From positions 16,641,489 through 16,705,488 of the forward strand of contig NW_024881322.1 in NCBI RefSeq assembly GCF_018691265.1: a stretch of DNA of 64,000 nt. The letters are read 5' to 3'. Source of the stretch: Tyto alba (Eukaryota; Chordata; Aves; Strigiformes; Tytonidae). A model generated the notes under the pieces. The model did no database searches. It saw only the letters and a program-made list of their open reading frames with translations, and was not told the DNA's origin. This document shows positions 12,301-22,870 of the stretch, piece by piece. Numbering within the stretch: position 1 is the stretch's first letter; every line of letters starts with the position of its first letter. Both the position numbers and the translations under genes were made by a program.

Positions 12301-13874
12301 TTAAAATATTTCAGTCAGGTGTAGATAACGATGGGTGATATATTTTAGCTAAACACATTTTTTTTTTGCCTGCCATAGGAGGTGAATGTATCTTTAATGA
12401 CCCATTTGACAAATTTGATTTATTTTTTAAAATTATTTTTCTGAAATTTCCTTAAACATTCCCACCTATCTTCCTAAAGTAGTTAATTGTTTTTAAACAA
12501 GGTGCTCTAACCTGGAATGCAAAAGGTTGTTTCCTTCTGAACTGAACTAAAATCAGTTAAAATGTCTCATTCAGACTGCAATTTGTTATGATGTTTGGAT
12601 TGGTTTTTATTTTCTGACAAATTCAAAAGGTTTGCAAAAAATTAAACCTGTTAGTAAAATAAAAGAAACTCTATAAAAAATTTAGTTATTCACCTGCCGG
12701 AGCTGCTACTGTTGTGATGAGGTTGGACTAGTACCTAGAAGAGAAAACAAAAAGCAAAATAAACAACATATCAAATAGTAGGATATTGAAAGAAAAGTCA
12801 GGAAAATTCTTCTGCTTCTAATGGAAGGCTGCAGGAACTGGGCTGGCCCTAGAAAGGTTGAGATAATGATAGAAATGGGTGTATTACATGTTTCTGAACT
12901 GTCAAAGTCTGGTACATGGTTAATCATTTCAGCCTCAAAATGCATCTGGAAAGAGTCCTAATCACCTCTTTCAGTGGCAAACAAAAAAATAAGTCAAACT
13001 AAAAAATTTACAGATCCCACTTAGATGTATATGCTTACATGTCTTAACTTTCATGTCTTATAATCAGTTATTACTTGAATCTGGATTTTGGAAGACCAAT
13101 ATATTTTGACATTTTATTGAGATCACAGAATTCTTCAAACTTGGCCCGTAATCTTCCCTATTGGTCAAACTGGGTACAAGAATACTTCCAATATTTATAT
13201 ATGTTTCTAGCTGTTTGCTAAAAGGCAGGTCCTAGACTACTAAAACTAGGAGTATTTAAAACTTTTGAGTTGAAGACTGATAACCTCATATTCCTTATGA
13301 GTCATTCATAAGAGGTCAGCACTACAGTTAATCAAAATATATGGAAGAGCATAATTCACAGAATGTAAGCAACATTTAAAAAGAGGTCAAATCTTAAGTT
13401 TTTGAAAGGGCTTTTGTTTCTGTCTTCAAGTTGAAAAAAAAGTACAGACAAAAATCTCTTGGGTGAAGTTTAATTAAAGGTGATGTGAAGCCAACTGCAA
13501 ATATATCTTCTGAGATTAAAATTTCTGCATCTCTGCACAGGACAGGTACCCAGTGTCATGTTTAAAATGCAGATTATTAGGTCTTCCATTAGGCATCCAA
13601 TTTGGCATCCAATTTGAATTCAGTGCAACTTCTGCAATTAACGGTAATAAAACAGGTTTGGACCTTAGTTTTGTTGGTATAAGCAAAATCGAATCTGAAT
13701 CTTACCGTCTATCTGTGTTAAACGTTCTCCTTGAATGGGGTTGAAGCTGGAAGTTCAATTGTCTGGAACTTCTCTAACATTCAGTTCAATGCACCTGGGA
13801 TGTCTAAGTTTCTTGTTATTGTGGTTGGCTTTTGAAGAGGGATAGTATTGTCTGAACTCTGCTTCTGTAATTTT
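9337..13874. other. Unassigned AT-rich noncoding DNA
   Basis: No gene or datable repeat recognised. Contents noted: a 16-T run (10564-10579); a small hairpin ATCTCTCT/AGAGAGAT with a 3-base loop (11109-11127); and a 12-bp tandem duplication of GGCATCCAATTT (13592-13615). The 110-codon open frame at 11710-12042 has no recognisable family features. Confidence 0.55.
10564..10579 (+). repeat. Poly(T) run
   Basis: Sixteen consecutive T. No convincing target duplication or poly(A)-signal context was seen, so there is no evidence for a processed retrocopy. Confidence 0.9.
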
Positions 13875-13903
13875 GTCAGAGTAATGATATTATCATTACT
13901 GAC
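13875..13903. repeat. Near-perfect palindrome (cruciform-type)
   Basis: AGTAATGATA (13880-13889), a single central T, then TATCATTACT (13891-13900). The outer GTCA (13875-13878) and TGAC (13900-13903) extend the pairing past a 2-base bulge. The ATTA/TAAT cores are the kind bound by homeodomain proteins, but that is only a suggestion. It lies about 70 bp before the CpG-rich block. Confidence 0.8.
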
Positions 13904-13969
13904 GGGCAAAATGAGGGAAGAGGAAGAAAATGACTGTAAGCTCTGCAGTTTTGAAAGCTTTAAGCAAGG

Positions 13970-14300
13970 GATTGCGTAGAGAGGTGCAGGAGGCGGACTG
14001 AAGCTCCTCCGCGAGTCCTGTGAGCACGATGGGTTCAGGCCAGCTCTGGTGCTGGTACCCACACTGGCATCCACCTGAGGGATGGGTGCAGGGGTCTCGG
14101 TGGTGCATCCCAGGAGCCAGCCAGCCCACAGCGCCGGTGGGCTGCCGTGCAGACATGCTTTGGCGCTGCTGCTGAGCGAAGCTTGCCGCCGGCGCAGCTG
14201 CCTGGAGAACTCGCTGCATGGTGTGGCGGGAGCATCAGCTCTTGCTGAGCTACTGCTTAAAGCTCCTCAGGAAGCCTTGGGAGCAGCTGAGCCGTTTGAC
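13970..14300. other. Isolated CpG-rich block
   Basis: About 330 bp clearly richer in G+C than the flanks, with roughly 16 CpG dinucleotides by eye, in otherwise CpG-poor DNA. CpGs cluster around GCCGCCGGCGC (about 14187-14197). Overlapping open frames occur on both strands (13896-14219 and 14035-14235 minus, 14082-14318 plus), as expected of GC-rich DNA with few stop codons. None shows a recognisable protein signature. It could be a small CpG island marking an unannotated noncoding transcript or enhancer, or a fragment of a GC-rich retroelement. No LTR ends or LINE motifs were found. Confidence 0.55.
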
Positions 14301-17300
14301 ACTGTCAGAGACTGGTGATTGAGAGACGGAGGGAAGGCATGACATCCCCTGCTCAGACCTATGTGCACTCCCCCAAGTCTCTGAGTAGTTTTGGCCCAAT
14401 CCCACTGCAATTAAAGCAATTTGGCTGGATGACAGCTTATCTTCACACAGGTGCCTCAAAGGCAAAATGCAGTGTGGTTCAGTCAAGTCACTAACATATC
14501 TCAGTCTATGTGGGCTATGGACTGGGGGAAAAACCAGTGTGACCACCAAAGGACATTAAAATGGCCCCTCTGTAATGCAGAATCATTCTTGAGTAATTAA
14601 GCACACCAAAAGGGACAACAATGCACAAGGAAGATCTCTAGCAAATTATTTCCAAATTGAGACCATGGTTAACAGAATTAGCAATACAAATAAAAAAGAT
14701 TTTATTCCCCCCAAACTGTCATGCTGATTGTTCTTTTATAGTGTTTCAGTGCTTAGGAATGAAATAAAAAGAAAGATGATTAGTTTGTAAAAGTGTTAGG
14801 ATCAGCAGTGACATTACGATTTGTCATTACAAACTGCCTTTGCTTGTTGGCTGTCCTGACATCGTCAGTTGTGTTTAAACAGATAAGAATTAGCAATCCC
14901 ACACTAAACAGAACAGTAAATAGCAGGACTGTCTTCTGTGATTTAGCACTGAGCCACAGACTGTTAATGGGAGAACAGAAGCCATGAGAGGGAATGAGTC
15001 CTGTTCCAACTGCTAATTAATCCGATATATAAATCCTCAAAGAGAGATCTTATACCCAACAAAATGAGGCTCTTGTTTCCGTGGAAGGTGCTTTTCTAAT
15101 AGCAAAAGAGAAAATAATAATAATTAGCCAGTTGACTTTGAAAGCTTTATGTGGAAAGTACACAGTGTTATGTGTGAATACGTTGCCAAATGGAGAGCTT
15201 TCTTCATCTATTGAAGTGTTTGGACCAACAAGCTAGAGACTTTGCATATTAGATTGCAATTTACATATTTACTAAAATGCTTTGCCTTTTCTCTACTGTT
15301 CACCCTTCCTTCCCTCAGAAACAAACCTACAGCAGACCTACTTCTCTGAGCCACTTTCATCTGCTGACATCAATGGATTTGCACCAGAGATGAATGTGGC
15401 TGTTTGTGCCTCGTCCTGGTAATGATGGCAGCTGTTAGGCTTGACCGAACTCAAGAATCTCATCATCTGTTACCGTGTTTGTCTTCCCAACAGGGTTTTC
15501 GTCAACATAGTTATGCTGAGAGAATAGCACTGTGATGTGCACAGCAGGTCTCAGCCTTCTGCTCAAATCCAGTAGAAAGGTGCAAAGCTTTCTCTTGCAC
15601 TTTTTTGCTGCTGTGTTGTACGATCTCAAACAGAAAGTGGAAGAAATCAGGCAGAGAAAGCACCCTCACCAGAAAGAAGGCAGCTTCAAAACAAAGTTTT
15701 GGATTTGTTTGAGGAAGGAAACTTGGTGACTTCAGGTCAACAATGACAGAAGACACTAGGCAGGGCACAAAGTGAATTTAATAACAGTGTATGGGTGTAT
15801 CTGTCTATGTGCATTCATGACCAATGTTGCTTCTGCATGTTTGGTTTATTTTCCTTTGTGATGTCCATTTCAATTTCTTCCCATTCCCTTCCTAAGAATC
15901 TGTTCTGTCCTGCTTCATCTAGGACTATCAATTAAGAGGAAATGTCAAGGGATAGAATGTTAAACAAGATGTGTATTTGTGGCTAAAGCACAGTAAACAC
16001 ACAGAATGAAACAGAACAAGGAGAAATGCAGATCCACAGAGTAATCTTGTTGCCCATCCTATGTGCTGTACCACGGTTTTAAAGACATGCAACACATTGC
16101 TAAGGATGACACACTCAACTTTTTTCTGTAAGAACAAACACCTTGGATTTAGGCAATTATCATTTTTTTTTTTCTCTGACTGCTCTGATATAACTCAACT
16201 GGAAATATAATCCAAAGGGAGATAATTTAACCTAATTGCTAGGAAGATTTGGCAGTGCAGTGTAGACAAGAAGAATTTGCTTGATCAGCAGAATGTCATT
16301 TGGAACCTGAAATGCATTTATTTAGTTGAAACACTGAATGATATGCAAGTCAAATCTTTCAAATGCTACTCTTTTCTAACCCTGCCAATAGTTTGCTTCT
16401 TGTTGAGTGTTTACATGGGACAGATTGAACAGTTTTGTTTGTGAATGCTAACTCTTTCAGCACCATCTTTTAGCTTAGTTTTTAAGAGCTGTTACTGTGT
16501 AAAAACTATTTTTGCTAAAATATACCTGTACTAACTGAAGTTGCTGAAGAAGTAACTGCTGAAATCTTGTGTCTTCTGTGGTCTTACTAGAAGCTTTAAA
16601 ATGTCAAGATAACATTTCATTCTTCCTCATTTCTATCAGAAATGGTTAAATTCTTGCCTTTATGAAAATGGGACAATACAAACCTACCCAAGGCAATACA
16701 ACAAATCGAGTAGGTGCAGGCAAACACTGCACACTGCCAGAGAACTGTGAGTATGTGGATCTGTGCTGACATTAAGTTTGACCACACAAACCCATGCTTC
16801 TAAGAACTTGCAATTGAAATGAGAGAATAAGTTATAACCAAACAGGATTTGGATTTTACAGTGGGCTTCAGGAGTGAAGAGAATAACTTTCTTTAAGAAT
16901 TTCTCCCTTTTTGTCTTCTTTGCAGTCTGTTCAGAACCAGTGGTGTCTTGCAGGCACAAAACCAGAACAGCACAGATCCTTCTGCATATCAAATTTATAC
17001 CACCACGTTCTGGACAAGATCATATTCTGTCATGGAGCAGTTTTTATGCTGTGCTGATTCATGAACAGTTAAAGAAAGGGCTGTGTCAGCGGGCACGCCT
17101 GTATTTGCAACACACACTTTACCTCCTTGTGGTTTATAACACTGTCACACATAATTGAGACCTTTATAAATTGTTCTACAAACAGGCTTCCTGGACTACT
17201 AGAAAATAAGATGCTGCAAGGTACCCAGAAATGTGCATGATAAAAGCCTGGGATCTATCTCCTAGCAAAGCACAGTTCATCTCAGTACATTAAAACATTT

Positions 17301-17414
17301 TAAACATATTTGGAGCCTGCACCAAAAACTCAATGTGTCTAAAGACCTTCAGCAGTGTTTACTGTCTTCCACTTTACAGAGAGCCACATCCACCCACAGA
17401 AAGAAGTCAAACAC
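14301..17414. other. Noncoding DNA, mostly unassigned
   Basis: Apart from a short ancient-repeat match at 14381-14425, no gene or element was recognised. Open frames at 14250-14549 (minus), 15511-15768 (minus), 16684-16992 (minus) and 16874-17158 (plus) overlap frames on the opposite strand and show no domain. Confidence 0.5.
14381..14425. repeat. Possible ancient amniote repeat fragment
   Basis: The phrase TTTTGGCCCAATCCCACTGC followed by AATTAAAGCAATTTGG resembles, from memory, an old amniote repeat with the phrase GGCCCAATCCTACT...CATTGAAGTCAATGG. It is short and diverged. Confidence 0.3.
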
Positions 17415-17520
17415 AAAAAAAAAACTTGTAAAGAGCAACAGAGATCTAAAAAAAAAAATCAAAATAGATCTTTATTTCTTTAAAAAAAAAAAAAAAAGGA
17501 AAAGAAAAAAAAAAGGAGAG
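17415..17520 (+). repeat. A-rich low-complexity tract
   Basis: Several A runs of 10-16 bases, interrupted by two AGATCT sites and a short mixed section, ending in an AAAAGG-type purine stretch. The lysine-rich open frame here (17335-17592) reflects composition only. Confidence 0.9.
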
Positions 17521-18500
17521 TTTATTGCAATTAATTTATTTTGTTCAAAGAATGTACAAATCAGTGAATATGCATTCTGCATGTCTGGTTAAATGCTAGT
17601 CTCTTTGCTCAATTCAGCACTCACAATTTCAGAGTTTGAGGATGAGCAAGTGGGATAAGATCAACTATTATCACATCAGTTGTTCCTATGATGTCTCCTG
17701 GAGCTCCTTGCATGAAATCGCACGGGTTAAAAAGTGAATTTAAAATATATTAATAAATGTCAGACTTGAGCAGTAGCTCATGGGGTGCTTATTTATTTGC
17801 ACCCTGTAATAATGATGTTATGCACAGGGCTAAGAATGGGTGATCCTGCTGCAGTTTCCCCTTTTCTCTGTCAGTTACTGTTTCCAGCCAGTACTCTGAT
17901 GTGTTTGTGATCGAGCCTGCCAGAAAACTGGTCAGACCGTTTCTCCATTCAGGAGATCCTGGTGTCTAGGAAGCTAAGAGGACAGAAGTCTATCATCTCT
18001 GCATCAGGCTCTGTGGCACTCATTTCCTTGATTCAGTCAGTTTTAGAAACACTCTCCATGGGAGCTGGGAGGAAAACCTCCATCTCTTCCAGTCCTCCAG
18101 GTCCTGGCCCAGAAACTTGAATAAAGCTTTTACAGTGAACTCTTCCCAATCCCTCACTGTTTCCTGCCTCACTTTTCTTATAAAAATCTTCTGTCAGACA
18201 CATAAATCTTCTCCCACCTTATTTGGGTAGCTCCTTGGAGGCTCACTTTAGAAAGAAACAACTCAGTCATTCCTTCAGCTCTCTGAACTTCCCTCTTGTG
18301 TGACCTGCACTATTCCAGTTTATACAAGGGCTGCAAGGCAAGCACGCAGCTGCAGCTGAGGAAGGAAGTTACCTTTCCGTTAAACCTTTAGAAGCTGGAC
18401 AGCATTAGATATGTGGTCTCCTAAACATTAATATGGTTTACATAGTGTGTATCAAGAACTGAGATGTCTTTTAAAGCAGAACTGTGCTCTTGCCCTTATA

Positions 18501-18523
18501 TTTTTTTTTTTTTTTTTTTTTTT
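18501..18523 (+). repeat. Poly(T) run, 23 bases
   Basis: Twenty-three consecutive T followed by CCTTTTT. No flanking duplication was seen. Confidence 0.9.
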
Positions 18524-18591
18524 CCTTTTTAAGGAATTAACAATGAGGGGCAATGAAATTCTGTTGGTCAAGTGAAAAAGGATTTATAGGA

Positions 18592-18608
18592 TTTTTTTTT
18601 TTTTTTTT
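18592..18608 (+). repeat. Poly(T) run, 17 bases
   Basis: Seventeen consecutive T, about 70 bp after the 23-T run. Confidence 0.9.
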
Positions 18609-18811
18609 CATGACTGGAGATTAAAATGCTGCAGGGAAAGCAAAGGTAAACAACTTGACTTCAGAAACAACTGTGCTCTCTAGATAAATATGGCCAAAAT
18701 TTGGGAAAAAATTACTTGTGCAACATAAAAAATAATTCCCTTGTTATCTAGTGGCCCTTCTACTGCTTTCTGTTTCTATCCCTATTAGCATATTTCAACT
18801 CATATCACCCA

Positions 18812-19459
18812 ACTTTGAAGGAATTATATGATGTGAGCCAGCAATATGCACTTGCAGCAAAGAAGACTAATGCCATCCTGGATTGCATTAGGCAAAGTAT
18901 TGCCAGCAGGTTGAGGGAGATGATCCTTCCCCTCTACTCAGCACTCGTGAGGCCACACCTGGAGTGCTGTGTCTGGTTCTGGGATCCCCAGTACGAGAGA
19001 GACATGGACATACTGGAGAGAGTCCAATGAAGGGCCACGAAGATGATTAAGGGACTGGAACATTTTTCATATGAAGAATGACTGAGAGAGCTGGGGCTGT
19101 TCGGCTTGGGGAAGAAAAAACTCAGGAGGGATGTTAGCAGTGTCCACAAATGCCTGAAGTGAGGCTGCATAGAAGACAGATACAGGCTTTTTTCAGTGAT
19201 AGGACCAGAGGCCATGGGCACAAATTGAAATACAGAAGGTTCTGTTTGAACATCAATAAACACTGTTTTACTGTGAGGGTAACTGAACACTGGCACAGGT
19301 TGCCCAAGGATGTGGAGTCTCCATCCTTGGAGATATTCAAAATATGTCTGGATGTCGTCTTGGGCAACCAGCTCTAGATGACCTTGTTTGAGCAGTGGAG
19401 TTGGATCAGATAATTTCCAGTGGTCCCTTCCAACCTCAACCCTTCTGTGATTCTGTGAT
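18812..19459 (+). mobile_element. CR1 LINE, 5'-truncated 3' end
   Basis: About 650 bp of the 3' part of a CR1 non-LTR retrotransposon in sense orientation. The translated first part includes the conserved phrases [20 protein letters not shown] and MDILERVQ from the C-terminal end of the CR1 reverse-transcriptase ORF. After a stop at 19028 the homology continues, with a frame change, as DRTRGHGHKLKYRRFCLN and VTEHWHRLPKDVESPSLE (within 19150-19377). The 3' UTR ends with GTCCCTTCCAACCTCAACCC and two TTCTGTGA near-octamers, the standard CR1 3' signature. CR1 copies are nearly always 5'-truncated and dead, as here (stop codons and frameshift). The 179-codon minus-strand frame (18934-19473) is its antisense shadow. 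Confidence 0.95.
19443..19459 (+). repeat. CR1 3'-terminal TTCTGTGA repeats
   Basis: Two tandem copies of TTCTGTGA plus a final T. CR1 elements characteristically end in such 8-bp repeats rather than poly(A); this marks the 3' boundary of the LINE. Confidence 0.85.
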
Positions 19460-20939
19460 ATGGGTGGTTGCAACAGTTAGATGTTGGATACAATGAGCCC
19501 AGATCCCTGCCATCTCCACGATCCTATTCTGAGATAAGCAATTCAATTATAGCACCTTTTGCCCACTCTAAGTAGACATACAGAACCTTTATTCAATGGT
19601 GAAAAAAATTTGTTTCTTCACTGAACATCCAAATTCTTAGACATAGCTTAATGCTAATGGCACGGTATGATGACCTCATGTTACAGACAGATCAAAGTAA
19701 ATACAGATTTTGCAAACATCTGTGTAGATGGTACTCAGAAGAGTACCCATACAAGAAGGAAACTTTGCCACTTCTTTTTGGTGAGGAGAAGCAATAGCAT
19801 GACATGCCATGATGGCAGTGAAATGCTGCAGGCAGCAGGCTGCAAGGGAGGAAAAAAAAGGATGAAATCTTAAGTTTTCCCTCTGTATATCAGTACAGGT
19901 GGGCTAGGAAAAAGTAGTCTCCAGAGAGGTATATCTGAGATGTTGTTTCACACTGCATCTAGCCTACATTCACACAGGTTGATGGCAAAAGGCACAGTCC
20001 TGTTATCTCTCTTTTGTTTCCTAGGCATATACTACTGCCTCCTCCCTTGAGTCAGCTCTGGAGATCATGTGGTTGGAGGCTGAACTCAAAAGCTCATTGA
20101 TCTTACGAGTAAATGAGTAATTTTTTTTGCCAGGCTCATTCTCTGTTGCATTGATTATCTGACCCCATTTATCCAATGGCAGCGTGATTGCTAGAGCCAA
20201 TGAAAAAAGAAGCAATAGGGAGTAGAGTGGGGCCACACCTTCTGCTGTCTATAATTAGACGAGACTATAAATAGACCCATTTGATCTAGTGAGACATCTC
20301 AGAAGAAAGGGAACTGCAGGGGAGGACTTGTGGTTTACAGACTGCCTTCCCAGGGTTTTGTTTGGGCTGATCCAACTCAGAGCTGCCTCTCACATCGGGC
20401 AGCAATTTCAGCTAGCTGTGTTATTGTGGCATCCGAGGCTGGCAGTGAAGGCAAAGTGACATCAGGGGATATGGGGGGTTAGAGGCAAAGGAGGTGCATG
20501 CTGTTGATTTCAGAGGGAGAAAAGGGAGGTGTAAATGCAAAGGACAGATGGATAGGTCTAAAAATGTCAATTTTATGTCTGATTATGTTTGGGAAGCATT
20601 TCTGTTGATACCATACAGTGGAGAAAAGTTTGTGTTTGTAATACTATAGAGATATCTGAATGAAATAACTATACTCATTGGTGTCGAGGTGAATGTTCAC
20701 CCTAAAGTAAGTCAATGAAGTGTGTGTGGAGCTACAGGGAAAAAATAAGGACAAAAGACTTTTGTTTTGCTTGGAAAACAGTGATGCTTTTAAATGGTTC
20801 CTGCATGCCAGAGAACTGTATTAGCTGCAATGTTGTGGACAATAACTAGAATAACTGGTGAAATGGGGGTTGATTGGAAGGAGTTTAGGGCAAAAAAATC
20901 AGCCTGGAGCACAAGGTCTGAGGTAGCTTGTAATCCTGC
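19460..20939. other. Unassigned noncoding DNA
   Basis: No gene recognised. On the minus strand a TATTTATAG sequence lies near 20263-20271, upstream of a 71-codon frame (20021-20236) with a hydrophobic leader. That frame begins at GTG just after an in-frame stop and has no early ATG, so no gene is called. The 20280-20560 stretch is somewhat GC-richer but shows no recognisable element. Confidence 0.5.
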
Positions 20940-20944
20940 CAACC
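20940..20944. repeat. Probable target-site duplication, left copy (CAACC)
   Basis: CAACC abuts the TG end of the 20945-21943 LTR. The right copy is CAGCC (21944-21948), 4 of 5 bases matching. Confidence 0.55.
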
Positions 20945-21131
20945 TGTTGTGGTTTGAGCCTGCTCAGCAGCCAAACACCACACAGCCACTCACTCCCCCT
21001 TCTCCTCTAACAATAAGAAGGGACAAATGAGCAAGGCTTGGGGTTAGAGATAGGACTGGGAGGGGCAAACCACCCATTATGGTCATGGGCAAAAGACAGA
21101 CTCGTTAGGGGAAGAAAAAAAAGAACGTACA

Positions 21132-21137
21132 TTTATT
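21132..21137 (-). promoter_or_regulatory. LTR poly(A) signal AATAAA
   Basis: AATAAA on the minus strand in the U5-proximal part of the 20945-21943 LTR. Confidence 0.55.
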
Positions 21138-21787
21138 ACAGACACTAACAACAACACTTAACAGTGTAGGACAGTGAGAAGCATTGCCACATATTGAGAA
21201 CACCTTCCCACCACCCCGCCCTTCTTCACGGGCTCAGCTCTGCTCCCTATACCTCTACTTCCTCCCCCAGTGGGGCAGGGGCATGGAATGGGGGGTGCAG
21301 TCAGTGCTGCCGCTTCTTCCATCTTCAGTGGGGGCATCTTCTGGAACTTCTTCCCCCTGACCCATCATGGTCCCCCTCTCACAGGAGACAGACCTCCACA
21401 AACTTTCTCCAACATGAGTCCTTCCCACAGGCCACAGCCTTTCCTGAGCTGCTCCAATGTGGGACACCCCCGCATGCTGCAATCCTCCCAGCGCCAAACT
21501 ACAACAGTGGGGAGCTACTTCTTCCGACAAGACCCCGGCCTTCTTCGGGCACAGCACCTTGATCATCCAGGCATAAAACACAGGCCGTAAATCAGTGTCT
21601 GCTCCACCACAGACCTCCATGGGTGGCAGGAGGGGCCACCCTGCCATCTCACCACAGGATACAGAGGGGGTGTCTCTGCTCCGGCACACCTCCCCCCTCC
21701 TTTCTTTCTCCGTTCCTCCACTGACCTTGGTGTTCATGCAGCTGTTGCAACTCCTCCTCAGAAGTCTGACTCCTCACCACATCCCTT

Positions 21788-21795
21788 CTTAAATA
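21788..21795 (-). promoter_or_regulatory. Candidate LTR TATA-like box TATTTAAG
   Basis: TATTTAAG on the minus strand in the upstream third of the long LTR, preceded by GTAATG. It is the best TATA-like match seen in the element. Confidence 0.45.
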
Positions 21796-21943
21796 CATTA
21801 CTGCAGAGGCACAGCTGATCGGCTCAGTTTTCATGCAGAGGTGGAACTGACTTGGAGCCAGGGGAGCTTCGAGAAGCTTCTCACAGGGGTCACCCCTATA
21901 GCCCCCTCCCCTGCCACCAAAAAACCCCACCACTCACAGGACA

Positions 21944-21948
21944 CAGCC
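21944..21948. repeat. Probable target-site duplication, right copy (CAGCC)
   Basis: Immediately after the ACA end of the long LTR; differs at one base from CAACC at 20940-20944. Confidence 0.55.
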
Positions 21949-22511
21949 CGTGAGGTTTGACAGCCACAAAATGTGAATGTAGTAGGCTGGGCAATGGCCT
22001 TACCAGAGAGGAGAGATCTGTGAAATAGTGTTAGTCATAATTTAAGATAGTATATATCGTGCCATTTACCTTTTATCTGCTTTTCCTCTCTTAACAAAAT
22101 ATTGCTTAAGTCAAGTAATTCATGTTTGATAGTGGGGAAAATCATTCCATGGAGCATTGGAAGATTTAGATTAATTTCCCAGCTTTTTGTCCAGACAATC
22201 AGTGGTTTAGAAACATCCCCTCACATGGCCCTGTTAAGCCCTGACAAAAACAGGTAACACAAGTAAGCCTGAATTCATACAATATGTCTACTGCTATGTT
22301 TCAAATAAATTCTACTACTGGTACTTAGACTAGCAGATAAAGAAAAAGCACTGCTTAACTCTGTTAAGTATAACAGGGTCCTGCCCATCTCATTCTACAG
22401 GCTTCTAGACATCTCTAATCAGCGTGTAACTTAATGCAACAGTGGTATGCTTTGGATCAATGAAGTCTGTTGAGTTTTCAAGAAACTTTAATAGTTTAGT
22501 AGAAATATGAG

Positions 22512-22535
22512 TTTAATAGAAATGTTTCTATTAAA
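22512..22535. repeat. Perfect 11-bp inverted repeat
   Basis: TTTAATAGAAA (22512-22522), two bases TG, then the exact reverse complement TTTCTATTAAA (22525-22535). Confidence 0.85.
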
Positions 22536-22826
22536 AGAAAAGGAGAGAAAGAAAAAGCAGAAACTTCATTCCAGTAGTATATGTGCTTGTCAGCTTGTTC
22601 TATTGAATTTTATGTGCTTTATAATCATATTTTATACAGTGGTAATTGAGAAGAAAAAAAGTGTAGTATTTTTCTTTGACTTCATCTTGTAGACATTTTG
22701 TTTTACTAAATTAACTCCTCACCACAATGTGGAGAAACTAACTAGACAGTTGTTCAAATATTGTTCTTTTTAAAAATAATAAGCCAACCTTAGCTTCTAC
22801 TTTGGATTAAAAAGGGGGTTATCAGG

Positions 22827-22830
22827 AAAA

Positions 22831-22862
<32 letters not shown>

Positions 22863-22870
22863 AAAACAAC
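22827..22870 (+). repeat. (AAAAC)n microsatellite
   Basis: Ten A, then five CAAAA units, then a second A run. A typical slippage-prone pentanucleotide repeat. Confidence 0.9.

Larger units (their letters stand above)
17521..18811. other. Noncoding DNA with two long poly(T) runs
   Basis: No gene recognised. The main content is the T runs at 18501-18523 and 18592-18608. Confidence 0.55.
20945..21943 (-). mobile_element. Solo LTR of an endogenous retrovirus, long form
   Basis: About 999 bp, reading on the minus strand from TGTCCTGTGAGTGGTGGGG to CTCAAACCACAACA. Its 3' (U5) end is nearly the same as that of the 8756-9331 LTR: on the plus strand both open TGTTGTGGTTTGAGCCTG, then AGCCAAACACC and CACAGCC. 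The 5' tip TGTCCTG is also shared, but the body is different and GC-richer. Minus-strand signals: a TATTTAAG box (21788-21795) and AATAAA (21132-21137). A diverged 5-bp duplication (CAACC/CAGCC) flanks it. No internal retroviral coding sequence is present. The 160-codon minus-strand frame (21255-21737) and overlapping plus-strand frames are inside the LTR and are not genes. The TATA-to-poly(A) distance, about 650 bp, is long for an LTR. Confidence 0.85.

Noticed and set aside
18934..19473. 179-codon minus-strand open frame, the longest in the window
   Set aside because: Antisense shadow of the CR1 reverse-transcriptase fragment.
20021..20236. 71-codon minus-strand frame with a hydrophobic, signal-peptide-like start
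   Set aside because: It starts at GTG directly after an in-frame stop and has no early ATG. No family resemblance or splice evidence; a chance leader-like stretch is more likely.
21255..21737. 160-codon minus-strand open frame
   Set aside because: Inside the GC-rich body of the long LTR, with overlapping plus-strand frames; no protein family recognised.
8756..21943. The two minus-strand LTRs as the ends of one provirus
   Set aside because: Each has its own flanking duplication, their bodies differ, and the DNA between them contains a CR1 and no retroviral genes.
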